From positions 1 through 29,561 of the IMG/VR virus record IMGVR_UViG_3300042523_000492: a DNA stretch of 29,561 bases; one strand, 5' to 3'. Every line of letters starts with the position of its first letter. Position 1 is the first letter of the stretch. Position numbers and translations under genes: made by a program. The notes under the pieces are model-generated. The model did no database searches and had not been told where the DNA came from. It was given only the letters and a program-made list of their open reading frames with translations. Origin of the DNA: a virus. This document shows positions 15,300-23,718 of this stretch, piece by piece.

Positions 15300-16241
15300 C
15301 TACGGCTGTACGTCAGGAGTCACGCGGCTTTTGAGTTTATCCACAAAGCGCGACTTATAATCCCCCTTTGGAGGCTGCGGTTGAGCGCTCCCACCAAGTG
15401 CGCCTGCCGCTCCGCCCATTGCTTTAAGCTCCGCCAACTCCATTTCTAGATCCTGCAATGCCGGGTCTGGCTCACTTTCGTGCGCTTTTCTAGCTGCTGC
15501 AATGTTCTTAAGCGCGGTATCCCTTGAAGTAAGCCAGTCGTCTTGCTCCCCGAGCGTCATGCCTTCCGCTGAAAGTTTCGCCGTAATGCGCTGTTCTTTG
15601 TCTTTTTTAGCGTTATTGATTAGTTTTGTAAGCTCCTTTATGCGATTTTCGCGTGCTTGGGCAGCATCGCGCTCTTCTTGGGCACGCTGCGTATCTTCGC
15701 GAGTCCTCGTACGTTCTTCTGGCGTAGTGCCGTAGAACGGCTTCGATTCCATTTTCTGCGTCAAAGCCTGACGCGCATTGGCAGCAATCTGCGCCTCGGG
15801 GGTGTACTGTCGTGCGCCTTCGCCCCATCCAGGAGACGGATCGTTTGGCCCAAACCTACCGAAAGCCTCTTGAGGATTCGGGTCTTTAAATTCAGCAACG
15901 CCCTCTGGAACAACACCTCTGTCCAAGAACGCCATGTTTCTGCGATACTTAGCTTCTTCCTGTGCGCGCTGCCGATCTTCAAGAGCCAATTGATCCATGC
16001 GACCAAGTCGTGCCTGCTGTTCGCCATACCGGCGATCCTCAAGCGCCATCCGTGCATCAGCACGTTCCTGCGCCTGCTGACGTAGCGCCATCTCGGCAGT
16101 ATAGCGATCATCGGCCATGCGGTCTCGCTGGCCTTGGTATTGCAGTTCACCCTTGCGAGCAAACGACTGCCCGAGGCCCGATAGACCACGGGTCAACTGG
16201 TCGGCAATACCGCCAGGGGTCATAATGGCTTCAGGATTCAT
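15300..16241 (-). CDS. Putative ejection/internal virion protein, coiled-coil rich, 313 residues
   Basis: ATG 16241 overlaps the stop of the previous gene (ATGA) and has TGAGG six bases upstream. Residues about 45-105 are a long Gln/Arg/Ala-rich helix (RQQAQERADARMALEDRRYG), and a second charged helical region runs from about 185 to 275. The ends are low-complexity. There is no signal peptide or recognised domain. Its place between the Gly-zipper proteins and the giant protein suggests that it is one of the set packaged in the head and ejected. Assignment rests on composition and context. Confidence 0.6.
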   Translation of the reverse strand: MNPEAIMTPGGIADQLTRGLSGLGQSFARKGELQYQGQRDRMADDRYTAEMALRQQAQERADARMALEDRRYGEQQARLGRMDQLALEDRQRAQEEAKYRRNMAFLDRGVVPEGVAEFKDPNPQEAFGRFGPNDPSPGWGEGARQYTPEAQIAANARQALTQKMESKPFYGTTPEERTRTREDTQRAQEERDAAQARENRIKELTKLINNAKKDKEQRITAKLSAEGMTLGEQDDWLTSRDTALKNIAAARKAHESEPDPALQDLEMELAELKAMGGAAGALGGSAQPQPPKGDYKSRFVDKLKSRVTPDVQP

Positions 16242-17095
16242 GCAGACCTCATATCATAGCCCGACATGTCGGAGTTACGGTACTGTTGATTAGGAGTTAA
16301 AGCCGGGTTGCCATACGCCTCGTTACGCAAGTTAGCCTGACGCTGCGCACTACCGTAGGCATTGGCAAGCTGCAAGGCGCTATTGGCGAATCCGCCGTAC
16401 ATCATCTGCTCGCTACCGGCATTCTGTGCGCGAGCGCGGGCGTTGCCGTAGTTCGCTTCTGCAATAGCGCGGTCACGATTGCTCAACGCAGATCCGACCC
16501 CGGCCTGCTGCTCGAACAGGTCGCGCTCACGACTAAGCGCACTAGTCGCAGTTTCGTAGTTACGGTTGTTAGCGTCACCAGCAAAGTCCTGCTTGCTCGT
16601 TGAGTAGTCCAGCGCCATTGAGTTAACGCTATTGCCCACGCGCTGATTCATTTCTTGCTGGTACTGCCCGGCAAGTGGACCCGCCAACGCAGGGGTTGGA
16701 GCCTGTGCAGCGTAGAGGGCTGACGATTGGTCTGCGGCATCCTGCTGCAAAGATGCTGATTGATCACCGGGCTTCTGGCCCATGTAGGTCTGAAAGTTAG
16801 TGTTCGCCTGTTGGCTCTGCTGAGTAAGCAAAGCCTCTCGTTGTGCGTTGCGTGCCAGCTCTTGCTGTTGGTACTGTGCAAGGGCCGCTTGGTATTTACG
16901 CCGTGCTTCGGCCTGTGCTTTACGGCGCTTCTTTGCGCCCATTCCACCAAGGTATCCAGACGCGCCGCCGACAAGAGCGCCAACGCCAGCGCCTACGGCT
17001 GTGCCAACACCAGGCGCGATCATTGTGCCTGCTACAGCTCCTGACGCTGCTCCACTTGCCGCACCTGCGCCCGCTGCACCGTATTCATCAGCCAT
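16238..17095 (-). CDS. Putative ejection protein with N-terminal glycine-zipper membrane segment, 285 residues
   Basis: A strong GGAGG lies seven bases before ATG 17095, and the start overlaps the previous TAA by one base. Residues about 6-52 are a Gly/Ala-rich glycine-zipper stretch (GAGVGALVGGASGYLGGMGA) that could insert in a membrane. It is followed by KKRRKAQAEARRKYQAALAQ and a long Gln/Asn/Ala-rich helical region. This layout is common in phage internal virion proteins thought to build the DNA-ejection channel across the cell envelope. No enzymatic motif is seen. The role is inferred. Confidence 0.65.
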   Translation of the reverse strand: MADEYGAAGAGAASGAASGAVAGTMIAPGVGTAVGAGVGALVGGASGYLGGMGAKKRRKAQAEARRKYQAALAQYQQQELARNAQREALLTQQSQQANTNFQTYMGQKPGDQSASLQQDAADQSSALYAAQAPTPALAGPLAGQYQQEMNQRVGNSVNSMALDYSTSKQDFAGDANNRNYETATSALSRERDLFEQQAGVGSALSNRDRAIAEANYGNARARAQNAGSEQMMYGGFANSALQLANAYGSAQRQANLRNEAYGNPALTPNQQYRNSDMSGYDMRSA

Positions 17096-17847
17096 TAGCC
17101 ACCTCCGTAGTAGTTAGCCGCTGCTCCAATTCCAGTACCGATAGCCTGACCGTAGAGCTGGCTCATATTGTTCTGATAGCTCTGTTCGTCTTGCATGCGC
17201 GACTGCTCAAGAGCGGCGTTGTTAGCGTACCCGCCGCCCTGGATGTTGGCGCTGTTGGCCATGTTCTGTGCGAGAGCATTCGTGTAGGGGTTGCTGTTCT
17301 GCTGCATGCGAAGCGACTGCGCCTGCGACTGATCATTACGGCGAAGGCCCTGCACGTAGTTCTGGTTCTGCTGCGCGGCCTGCGAGTCACGAAGCGCCTT
17401 TTCAGCGCCGAGAGTGGCGGTGTTGTACTGCTCTTGCGAACCTTTGCTGGTACCGCGCGACGCGTGCTGAAGCTGCATGCGCTTAGCCGCGTCGGCATAC
17501 GCTTGCTGATTGCTGGCTTGTGCCGCTTGGTTCTTAGCTTCGTACAGCGAAGCATAGTACGGGTTGCGGGATTGCTCCCACTGGTTGATCTGGTTGACAC
17601 GATCCGTGCGCTGTAGCTGGTCTTTGTACTGGGCTTGCGCTAGCTTGTACTGCTCCTTTGACCAAGCGGGTCCACCTTGCGCCATACCGCCTTGCTCTTG
17701 GTTCATGTACCAATCGCGTTCAGGTTGCGAGAGCTTGCTGTACTCGTCGTAAGATTGCGTCTGCTTGCCGACAAACGCAGCCGGACCCCAAAGCCGTTCT
17801 AGTTCAGCTTTACGCGCCGCTTCTCTTGCAAGTAGGCTAGGACTCAT
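17095..17847 (-). CDS. Putative ejection/internal virion protein, Gln/Asn-rich, 250 residues
   Basis: ATG 17847 overlaps the stop of the small zinc-binding gene (ATGA), with GGAGAG upstream. The protein starts MSPSLLAREAARKAELERLWG and is unusually rich in Gln, Asn, Ala and Tyr. It ends with a short glycine-zipper-like helix (GQAIGTGIGAAANYYGGG). It resembles its downstream neighbour in composition and probably works with it in DNA ejection. No known domain is recognised. The biased composition opens long antisense frames here, which are not considered genes. Confidence 0.6.
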   Translation of the reverse strand: MSPSLLAREAARKAELERLWGPAAFVGKQTQSYDEYSKLSQPERDWYMNQEQGGMAQGGPAWSKEQYKLAQAQYKDQLQRTDRVNQINQWEQSRNPYYASLYEAKNQAAQASNQQAYADAAKRMQLQHASRGTSKGSQEQYNTATLGAEKALRDSQAAQQNQNYVQGLRRNDQSQAQSLRMQQNSNPYTNALAQNMANSANIQGGGYANNAALEQSRMQDEQSYQNNMSQLYGQAIGTGIGAAANYYGGG

Positions 17848-18098
17848 GGCCGAGACTCTCCATTGTTACGAGGCCAAATACCCCGAGGACAAACGCTATA
17901 GTGATCGCGAGGGACGCCAGCACCAACGCATGGACAGCCAGTATCCGTGCAACGGCCAATAGAGAAGGCCGCGCATGTTTCACACACGGCGAGGCGTGCA
18001 GCCGCCAATGACTCGGTGGCGGGTTTCCGGTCAACTTGGAATGGTGCAAAGGAGTGACTACCTATGTCCATGGTTAGGTCTTGATGATGAAGGAGCAT
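17844..18098 (-). CDS. Small zinc-binding protein with CETC / CPRGIW motifs, 84 residues
   Basis: The stop overlaps the start of the next gene (ATGA). ATG 18098 has GGGG six bases upstream and lies 25 bases inside the tail-fibre gene; ATG 18071, two bases after that gene's stop, is a good alternative and gives 75 residues. The core LAVCETCAAF, then CTDTGCPC, and VCPRGIWPR matches a recurrent phage pattern of CxxC, CxxxGC and a final CPxGxW, typical of a small treble-clef-like fold found in virion gene clusters. Function is unknown. A different frame across the same DNA encodes a hydrophobic peptide (see findings). Confidence 0.6.
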   Translation of the reverse strand: MLLHHQDLTMDIGSHSFAPFQVDRKPATESLAAARLAVCETCAAFSIGRCTDTGCPCVGAGVPRDHYSVCPRGIWPRNNGESRP

Positions 18099-19453
18099 GT
18101 CAACCCCGGTTGCATCACGTTATGCGCCGAGCCGCCGCCTTGCGAAGTGGTGGTCCAAGTGCTGGGCACGCCGTTAAACACACATTCGACTGACGTAGTA
18201 CCACCGCCACCACCGCAGCCTGAGGGGAGGGTGTGCGTGTGGGCGGGAGTTTCCGCCAAGGTCAGGGTGTGCGTTTCTTCACCGAACCACTGCCCGACTG
18301 TGCGAGGGGTAAGTGCGGCACCACCCGTAACGACACCCGATCCAGTTGCACCGCCGCCAGCGCCAGTGCCTGCGCCTACAAGTACGCGACCCCGCGAATC
18401 AGGAACATTGAAGGTAGTCGTACCATCACCAGCCCCGTTGGTAGTTCCGATAGCCGCAAAAAGCGTTGCGTAAGTAGTACGCGACACCGCTGCACCGTTA
18501 CACAGTAACCATCCAGAAGGAGCTACCGTGCCGCCGAAACCGGAAATAAGCCCGGCAGGCGCAGCCCCGGCAAGAAGTGCATCAACGTACGTCTTGTTCG
18601 TCGCATCGGCCCCCGCACTTGGAGCCGCAACGTCGCTGATACGGAAGTTACCCGCATTCAGAATCCCGGTCATCGTGGTAGTTCCATCCTTACGGACGAA
18701 CGTATTGCCAAGATTACTGATGGTTGAATTGAGTGCCGACACCTGACCGACGGTAGCCGAATCCGTAGCAGCCGAGCCGTCTACCAAGCCGGTAAACTTG
18801 AACCCCCCCATCGGGATGTTAGCCGATGCCGCGTTGGTTCCGTCACGCTTCCACAGATTGCTGATCGTGCCAAGATTTGACAGCAAGGTGTTGAGGCTGG
18901 TGACAACTTCTGTCAGTGCGCCTTCCACCGTGGTAGCTGCGATCAGCGCGCCCGTGTCCTGAATGCCGATCATGTTCGCGCCATCGGCACCGGAGCCGGT
19001 GTTCGCCAACCGAGTTATCAAGCCAGCGCCAGACTCAAAAGCAGCGACAAAAACAACGTGCCCGGCATTCTGAACCGGAATCGTTACTTGCAGGAACCCA
19101 GCGTTGTTAGCTACGGTAACGAGATTCGAATCGATCTTGATGCCACGGTCGAACACTTCGACGTTAGTCGCGGTGAAGCTGGCCGAGTAGACGATGGTCG
19201 TGACGAAGACCGTCTGGCCCGCAGTCGCGACAAAACGCTGAGCGCCAGCAAGTGACTGAGCCGTGGCGGCTGATTGATTACGAAGCTGACCGGTGCTGGT
19301 CGTGATGCCGCGCACGAAAGTGTTAAGCTGATCGATCTGCTCGACGAAGTCGTTGTGCTCCGCATCCAACATGGACGGGGAGGGCGTAGTGGTACCGGCA
19401 TTGGCTGCCTGCTGGAAGCTCGTCCGGCGTGAGGGGCGGGGAGGGTAGGGCAT
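18074..19453 (-). CDS. Tail fibre / receptor-binding protein with phage tail-collar domain
   Basis: A 459-residue protein. Residues about 28-70 are helical (AEHNDFVEQIDQLNTFVRGI). About 70-145 form a beta-rich region (FVATAGQTVFVTTIVYSASF) like the attachment parts of short tail fibres. Central shaft-like repeats include IPMGGFKFTGLVDGSAATDS and MTGILNAGNFRISDVAAPSA. A phage tail-collar domain lies at about 301-360 (GLISGFGGTVAPSGWLLCNG, then FNVPDSRGRVLVGAG). The tip is Gly-rich with THTLTLAETPAHTHTLP and ends in QPGLTCSFIIKT. It is probably the trimeric host-recognition fibre. No clear ribosome-binding site precedes ATG 19453, which follows a 45-base gap. Confidence 0.8.
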   Translation of the reverse strand: MPYPPRPSRRTSFQQAANAGTTTPSPSMLDAEHNDFVEQIDQLNTFVRGITTSTGQLRNQSAATAQSLAGAQRFVATAGQTVFVTTIVYSASFTATNVEVFDRGIKIDSNLVTVANNAGFLQVTIPVQNAGHVVFVAAFESGAGLITRLANTGSGADGANMIGIQDTGALIAATTVEGALTEVVTSLNTLLSNLGTISNLWKRDGTNAASANIPMGGFKFTGLVDGSAATDSATVGQVSALNSTISNLGNTFVRKDGTTTMTGILNAGNFRISDVAAPSAGADATNKTYVDALLAGAAPAGLISGFGGTVAPSGWLLCNGAAVSRTTYATLFAAIGTTNGAGDGTTTFNVPDSRGRVLVGAGTGAGGGATGSGVVTGGAALTPRTVGQWFGEETHTLTLAETPAHTHTLPSGCGGGGGTTSVECVFNGVPSTWTTTSQGGGSAHNVMQPGLTCSFIIKT

Positions 19454-19498
19454 GGCGTTTCGTTAGTGTGCGTTCACTTACTTGGAGATCAAGCGCCG

Positions 19499-20401
19499 TT
19501 ATACAAGAACACCGTCAGAACTTGGCATGTGCCCAGAAGAAAGGGCGACCACCGCCGCAACCGATACCTTTTGACTGAGCACACATAGGTTATCGCCAAA
19601 TCCATCGGCAGACGAACTATTTGACGAATTAAACCCTGCGGTGAGGAACCGTTGCGTCCCTGTAGATGACGCCGTTGCGACGGACACGCCGTCGCGGTAC
19701 GCCGTTACAACCCCATCCGAGGCAGCCCATGTGAATGCGTAGTGATGCCAGTTAAAATCGCTTGCGGCCACCGTCGCAGAAAAGGAAAAGAAGGTCTGCG
19801 CATCGTTAATCCAAGAGTTTGCATTCAGCGCTACAAAACCAGTAAAAAGCAAAAATCCAGGGTCGGTACGCGTCACTCTAGTTGCCAGAACGTCCGGCAT
19901 ACCGACTGCCTTCTTTGCGAAGAAAGCTACCGTCAATTCAGTTGGGTTAACCTCAGTTGCAAGGGTAAAGGCTCTTCCCCGCGAAGAAGCGCCGACGTGT
20001 GAAATATCGACACACTGCGTCGATCCGCTTGGCCCCCCTGCGGTAAGAGGCGCTGTTCCTGCTACATTTCCAACATACAGGTACGAGTCTGCGGCGCTTC
20101 CCGGTGCGCTAGTTACAAGATTTGCCCCTGCTCCATCCTCCCAATTATACGCCCCAATCCATTTTGTAGGATCTACAAGAGGCTCTACTAGCCCAGTAGA
20201 CGGCGGCTTAACTCCGTAAAAATCTTGAAATACGACCTGCCCCGGCCTGCCGCCCAGAGCTATTTCGCTTGATACAACGGCATCATTAAACACCGACAGC
20301 CGATTCCGCCCACGCATAGCCGACCACCAGCGCGTACCCGTGTCGCCTTCTCTTGACAAGTAGCGAGCATCTAAGATACGCTCATCACGTTTGATGATCA
20401 C
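19499..20401 (-). CDS. Tail-surface protein: shared N-terminal module fused to LamG/concanavalin-like domain
   Basis: GTG 20401 overlaps the stop of the propeller-like gene (GTGA). The first 65 residues (MIIKRDERI, LSREGDTG, GGRPGQVVFQ, LVDP) match the N-terminus of the 180-residue protein two genes upstream. The rest (about 85-280) is beta-rich and contains FNWHHYAFTWAASDGVVTAY followed by RDGVSV, the typical WHH and xxDG pattern of LamG/concanavalin-A-like domains that bind sugars. It lies between structural genes and the tail fibre, so a surface-binding or decoration role in the tail is likely. Cell-surface polysaccharide as target is an inference. No catalytic residues were identified. 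Confidence 0.65.
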   Translation of the reverse strand: MIIKRDERILDARYLSREGDTGTRWWSAMRGRNRLSVFNDAVVSSEIALGGRPGQVVFQDFYGVKPPSTGLVEPLVDPTKWIGAYNWEDGAGANLVTSAPGSAADSYLYVGNVAGTAPLTAGGPSGSTQCVDISHVGASSRGRAFTLATEVNPTELTVAFFAKKAVGMPDVLATRVTRTDPGFLLFTGFVALNANSWINDAQTFFSFSATVAASDFNWHHYAFTWAASDGVVTAYRDGVSVATASSTGTQRFLTAGFNSSNSSSADGFGDNLCVLSQKVSVAAVVALSSGHMPSSDGVLV

Positions 20402-21024
20402 GGAACGCTCACGATAGCGCCATCTGCAAGGTAATACTTGGATGAACCGACCACGATGCCGCCGAACAAGGGCAACGTCACGTCGCCGCCCAGCGCCGTA
20501 GCGTTATTGTCAAGTCTCGTTACCGTGGTTGCGTCAACAACGCTTGTCAGTGTGTCGGCTTCGTAGCGCACGGCTGAGACGAACACCGGCACATCCGGGT
20601 CGGTCAGGCTAAAAGTGGCGAGGTAGTCGCGGTTTTCGCATGCGATGTACAGACTTGAGCCAGAGATGACGGCGTTGAGTGGATCGACCACAGCGGGTGC
20701 GTTAAATCGCTCGCCGACCGTAATAGCGCCGTTTGTAGCCACCGTAACTACGCGACCTTCGCCCTTGCCATCAAAGCAGTAAACACGTCCAGAAGCGCCA
20801 CCGATGGCCCATTCTACGCGGTCCATGACCCAGCGACGGGACTTCTCCACGCCGTTGCCGTCCAGTACGACGATTGACCCAGTTGGACCAGGAGCCACCA
20901 TCAGCAGATTGGTCGCGGTGAGCCAGGGTTCCGTCGCCCTGATGTCGACCGTCGTGCTGATGGTCGTGCCATCAGTCTTGTAGAGTTTGCCGTCATCGCA
21001 GACGGTCCAGGCGTATGTGGGCAT
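20398..21024 (-). CDS. Beta-propeller-like tail-associated protein, 208 residues
   Basis: ATG 21024 lies three bases after the preceding stop. The sequence is a series of four to five short beta repeats with Gly/Asp turns: WTVCDDGKLYKTDG, TGSIVVLDGNG, SGRVYCFDGKGEG, GSSLYIACENRDYLATFSL and VGSSKYYLADGAIV. This looks like a small beta-propeller or similar repeat fold. It sits between two proteins with the same N-terminal module, which suggests that the three form one surface assembly. No enzyme motif is seen. The fold call is moderate; the role is inferred from location. Confidence 0.55.
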   Translation of the reverse strand: MPTYAWTVCDDGKLYKTDGTTISTTVDIRATEPWLTATNLLMVAPGPTGSIVVLDGNGVEKSRRWVMDRVEWAIGGASGRVYCFDGKGEGRVVTVATNGAITVGERFNAPAVVDPLNAVISGSSLYIACENRDYLATFSLTDPDVPVFVSAVRYEADTLTSVVDATTVTRLDNNATALGGDVTLPLFGGIVVGSSKYYLADGAIVSVP

Positions 21025-21027
21025 CGC

Positions 21028-21570
21028 TTATACCGCAATCGTTATAGTTTGACCAACACAAGACGGGGCAAATACGTTGCTGGCGGAAAGAGTTAAAACA
21101 ACCGTCCCGGTTAAGAGTCCATCGACACACGAAATATTGAGAGTGTTGATGACGCACGCCAGATCAAAATTAAACTCTATTGAGAACAGTTCCGTTATGG
21201 TGTTGTACACAATGTTGAACGACGTATCTCCGTAGAGCCATCGACAAGTGGTTGCCGTTGGATTGTCAAATCCAACAAGCGCTTTGAATCCTGAGAAGAA
21301 GGTGGCGCATGAGCCACCCACTCCGCCGCTCATAGTTACCCCCGGGGCTCCCGAGCAAGAACAATTAGGATCAACCAAAGCCTCACCCCCGCATCGTACA
21401 GAGGTTCCGAGTGAAAATAGAATCTGTCCTGGGGCAGTCGTCAGATTCACCGCACTAGAAGCAGTGCCGATATTTTGCGAATCACGACAGGACCTCCAAA
21501 TGATGCTGCCCGTATCCCCTTGGCGGGAAATATACCCCCGGCCAACACGCGCATCTCTTGAGACCGTCAC
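21028..21570 (-). CDS. Cysteine-rich tail-surface protein with shared N-terminal module, 180 residues
   Basis: GTG 21570 is chosen: it overlaps the tail-hub stop (GTGA) exactly as in the paralogous gene downstream, and the resulting N-terminus MTVSRDARV...YISRQGDTG aligns with MIIKRDERI...YLSREGDTG. A longer GTG start at 21615 would overlap the tail hub by 49 bases. The shared module runs to LVDP at about residue 65. The C-terminal part differs: nine Cys in the whole protein (NCSCSG, GSCATFF, TTCRWL, LACVI, ISCVDG, PSCVG), beta-rich and possibly disulfide-bonded. Its role is unknown; context suggests an exposed tail component. Confidence 0.65.
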   Translation of the reverse strand: MTVSRDARVGRGYISRQGDTGSIIWRSCRDSQNIGTASSAVNLTTAPGQILFSLGTSVRCGGEALVDPNCSCSGAPGVTMSGGVGGSCATFFSGFKALVGFDNPTATTCRWLYGDTSFNIVYNTITELFSIEFNFDLACVINTLNISCVDGLLTGTVVLTLSASNVFAPSCVGQTITIAV

Positions 21571-23015
21571 GAATTGCCCACTTGCAGACGGAAGCTGAAC
21601 CCGTCCATCTGCCACGGCAGCGTGCCGGTCATCTTCGGGCTGATGGCGTCGGCAACGATGGTCAGCGGGATGTGGTTAATGCCGATGGTGCTGCCCGTCA
21701 CGGTAGGGCCGGGGTGGATTATCGCTTCGTTCCTGACGTTCGGGTAGATGGTGAGGTTCTGTGTTCCCGATTGCTGCGTTTCATAGGCAATCCATTGCTT
21801 CTTACGCCCTGGTTCCCCCGCGTAGAGATATGGGAATCGCGCCGTCCAAGCATAGCCGCTTTCTCCTGAATAGGCGTTGTCAAACACGTAGACCGTGTTG
21901 CCGCTGCGCACGTAGACCTTACCGCGGAACTCAACCATGTGGGTAATCGTGAACGGCAACGTGTACTTGGTCCAGCCCTTTACGTCTGCTTGCCGCGAAT
22001 TGGTCATGACGTACATAACCGAGCCGACAGCACACAGATACTGCGCACGAGAAGACGACCACAGCGACACGAGCTGCACCGCCGACGTGTCAATAAGCAC
22101 CGTCTCGGCTTGGATGTTAGCCCCGATGTCGCCGTCTTCAGCTTGGCCAGATGACACCGCCACGCTTAGGCTACGAAAGCCGCCTTGTGCAAAGTAGATC
22201 GAATCGCCCATCATGTTGGCAACCGATCCGCTTTGATCCGTACCCGCGCCGCCGATGATGTCAGAAACTTCGTTATCGGCAGGATCGGTAAAGAACCCCC
22301 ATAGCTGCACGTTATCGCGGAAGAATACCGCCAACTTGTTGCCAAAGTACGAGAAGCCGCGCACCTCGGGGTCGCCGTTCACATGCTGCGTAACTGGCAA
22401 ATACCCCGCATCGCCGCTGGTGCTCCAATCGGTTGGGCCGTTGATCGATGACGAGTACCATACGTCATTGGTCGATTGATCGTGCGAGATCAGCTTGCGC
22501 GACATGGCGAACAAGAACGGCCCCGGCGTGAACGGGGTCGTGACCGCCGTCTTACCAATCACCGCAATGCTGTAGGTCGATACTTCGGGGATGTAGTGGT
22601 GCTCGTACTGGAAGCCAAGGCCCGGGTTTGCCGGATCAAGGTACTTCTCAATTACGACGTACGGCACTCGGTCCCATACCTGCGATGCCGTCAGCCGTAA
22701 TGCCGTACCGAGATCGCCGCCAGTCGCCCGATTGCTGAACCAATCGTAGCGCATGCCGGGAGGTGGATTTGTAAAAACCCCCGATGCTGGCACCGGAAGA
22801 GCCGTACGCAAAAACCCATTAGCGACGTACAGGCCGAGACTCGTGGAATCCAGCACGGCAAAGGGTCGCAACTGCGCACGCGACCTCAAGCCGCCGCCCG
22901 TGGTCAAATCCAGATTCGTCGCTTCGCGCAACGAGTTGGGTGCGCTGGCATCGACACCGCGACGAAGATCGAGGCCGACAAAGTCGCCTACGGTTACGAC
23001 AGGTGGTTCACCCAT
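21567..23015 (-). CDS. Tail hub / packaged-DNA stabilisation protein (P22 gp10-like)
   Basis: ATG 23015 (TAATG overlap with the adaptor gene) is preferred to TTG 23030; this gives 482 residues. After the strand VGDFVGLDLRRGVD the protein is a large beta-structure with WYSSSINGPTDWSTSGDAG, GNKLAVFFRDNVQLWGFFTD and GVDA-type repeats. This is the layout of the P22 gp10 'phage stabilisation' family (GNRxVFFRxNSVQ-like motif), which forms the hexameric tail nozzle that closes the portal after packaging. Position directly after the gp4-like adaptor fits. Family call by pattern memory only. Confidence 0.7.
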   Translation of the reverse strand: MGEPPVVTVGDFVGLDLRRGVDASAPNSLREATNLDLTTGGGLRSRAQLRPFAVLDSTSLGLYVANGFLRTALPVPASGVFTNPPPGMRYDWFSNRATGGDLGTALRLTASQVWDRVPYVVIEKYLDPANPGLGFQYEHHYIPEVSTYSIAVIGKTAVTTPFTPGPFLFAMSRKLISHDQSTNDVWYSSSINGPTDWSTSGDAGYLPVTQHVNGDPEVRGFSYFGNKLAVFFRDNVQLWGFFTDPADNEVSDIIGGAGTDQSGSVANMMGDSIYFAQGGFRSLSVAVSSGQAEDGDIGANIQAETVLIDTSAVQLVSLWSSSRAQYLCAVGSVMYVMTNSRQADVKGWTKYTLPFTITHMVEFRGKVYVRSGNTVYVFDNAYSGESGYAWTARFPYLYAGEPGRKKQWIAYETQQSGTQNLTIYPNVRNEAIIHPGPTVTGSTIGINHIPLTIVADAISPKMTGTLPWQMDGFSFRLQVGNS

Positions 23016-23716
23016 TACCAAGGATTCCAATCAGTACGCCAGTAGCGCGAGCCACGTAGGCGCAAGTTATCGTACACCACCGGAACATATCCGCGCATGC
23101 TGATAGCGCGAATCTCGCCCTGCTCTTGCGAAGTGCGTTGCAGGTAGCGCATGTGGTCGGCCATGTCGGCCTTGTAGTCACCGCCGAGGCCCGTGTGACG
23201 CTTCAACAGATACGCCGCACGCTGAATCAATGCTTCAGGATCAACGTTGGTGCGATCCGTCTCGGACAGCAAACTGGCCGGGTTCTGGTAGTACTCAATA
23301 ACCAGCGTCACCCACGTAGATGTCGGAGCCGGGTACAGGCGCAAGGCCCGATCCACAATTTCATAAGCATACGGCATGCCGCTTGTCTTGGTAATGTTCC
23401 GCAACTGTGCGCCGTGATAGGCGGTAAGGTCGAACTCATTCCCTGAGTCATTGATGACGGCAATACGCCCAAGCCGTGACATCAAGGCGTCATCCGGCGT
23501 GTCGTAGACGGCTTGATCCGTAATCAGGCTGTACGTTGCCCGCGTGCGCTGCGTCAGCCACGGCGCTTCAAGGTGCAATTCGCGCTGTGCTTTTCGCAGC
23601 AACTCGTCAACAAGCGGATAGGCGTCAGCCGCCTGCCCGCCTGAGACCGAGTAGCCGCCTCGCACCAACACGGAGTTGCGTAGTTCAACAAGCGTAGGTG
23701 CGAGGGCTTCGGGCAT
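23015..23716 (-). CDS. Head-to-tail adaptor (P22 gp4-like / tail accessory factor)
   Basis: A 233-residue protein starting two bases after the previous stop. The N-terminal half has helices (YPLVDELLRKAQRELHLEAP) and the pattern Trp, then YSLITDQAVYDTPDDA, followed by VINDSGNEFDLTAY. This is typical of podovirus adaptor proteins, which have an N-terminal helical bundle and the phrase Y-x-LP-x-D. The middle part has strands (LRLYPAPTSTWVTLVIEYYQ) and the C-terminus is helical. Such proteins form a dodecameric ring on the portal. The order portal, scaffold, coat, adaptor, hub supports the call. Confidence 0.7.
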   Translation of the reverse strand: MPEALAPTLVELRNSVLVRGGYSVSGGQAADAYPLVDELLRKAQRELHLEAPWLTQRTRATYSLITDQAVYDTPDDALMSRLGRIAVINDSGNEFDLTAYHGAQLRNITKTSGMPYAYEIVDRALRLYPAPTSTWVTLVIEYYQNPASLLSETDRTNVDPEALIQRAAYLLKRHTGLGGDYKADMADHMRYLQRTSQEQGEIRAISMRGYVPVVYDNLRLRGSRYWRTDWNPW

Positions 23717-23718
23717 GA

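Noticed and set aside
16843-17616. 257-codon + strand frame opposite the ejection genes
   Set aside because: Leu/Val/Arg-rich antisense product caused by the Gln/Ala bias of the - strand proteins; no start context and it would span two well-supported genes.
19454-19498. Possible promoter in the 45-base gap before the tail fibre
   Set aside because: A TTGATC is present, but no plausible -10 lies at the right distance.
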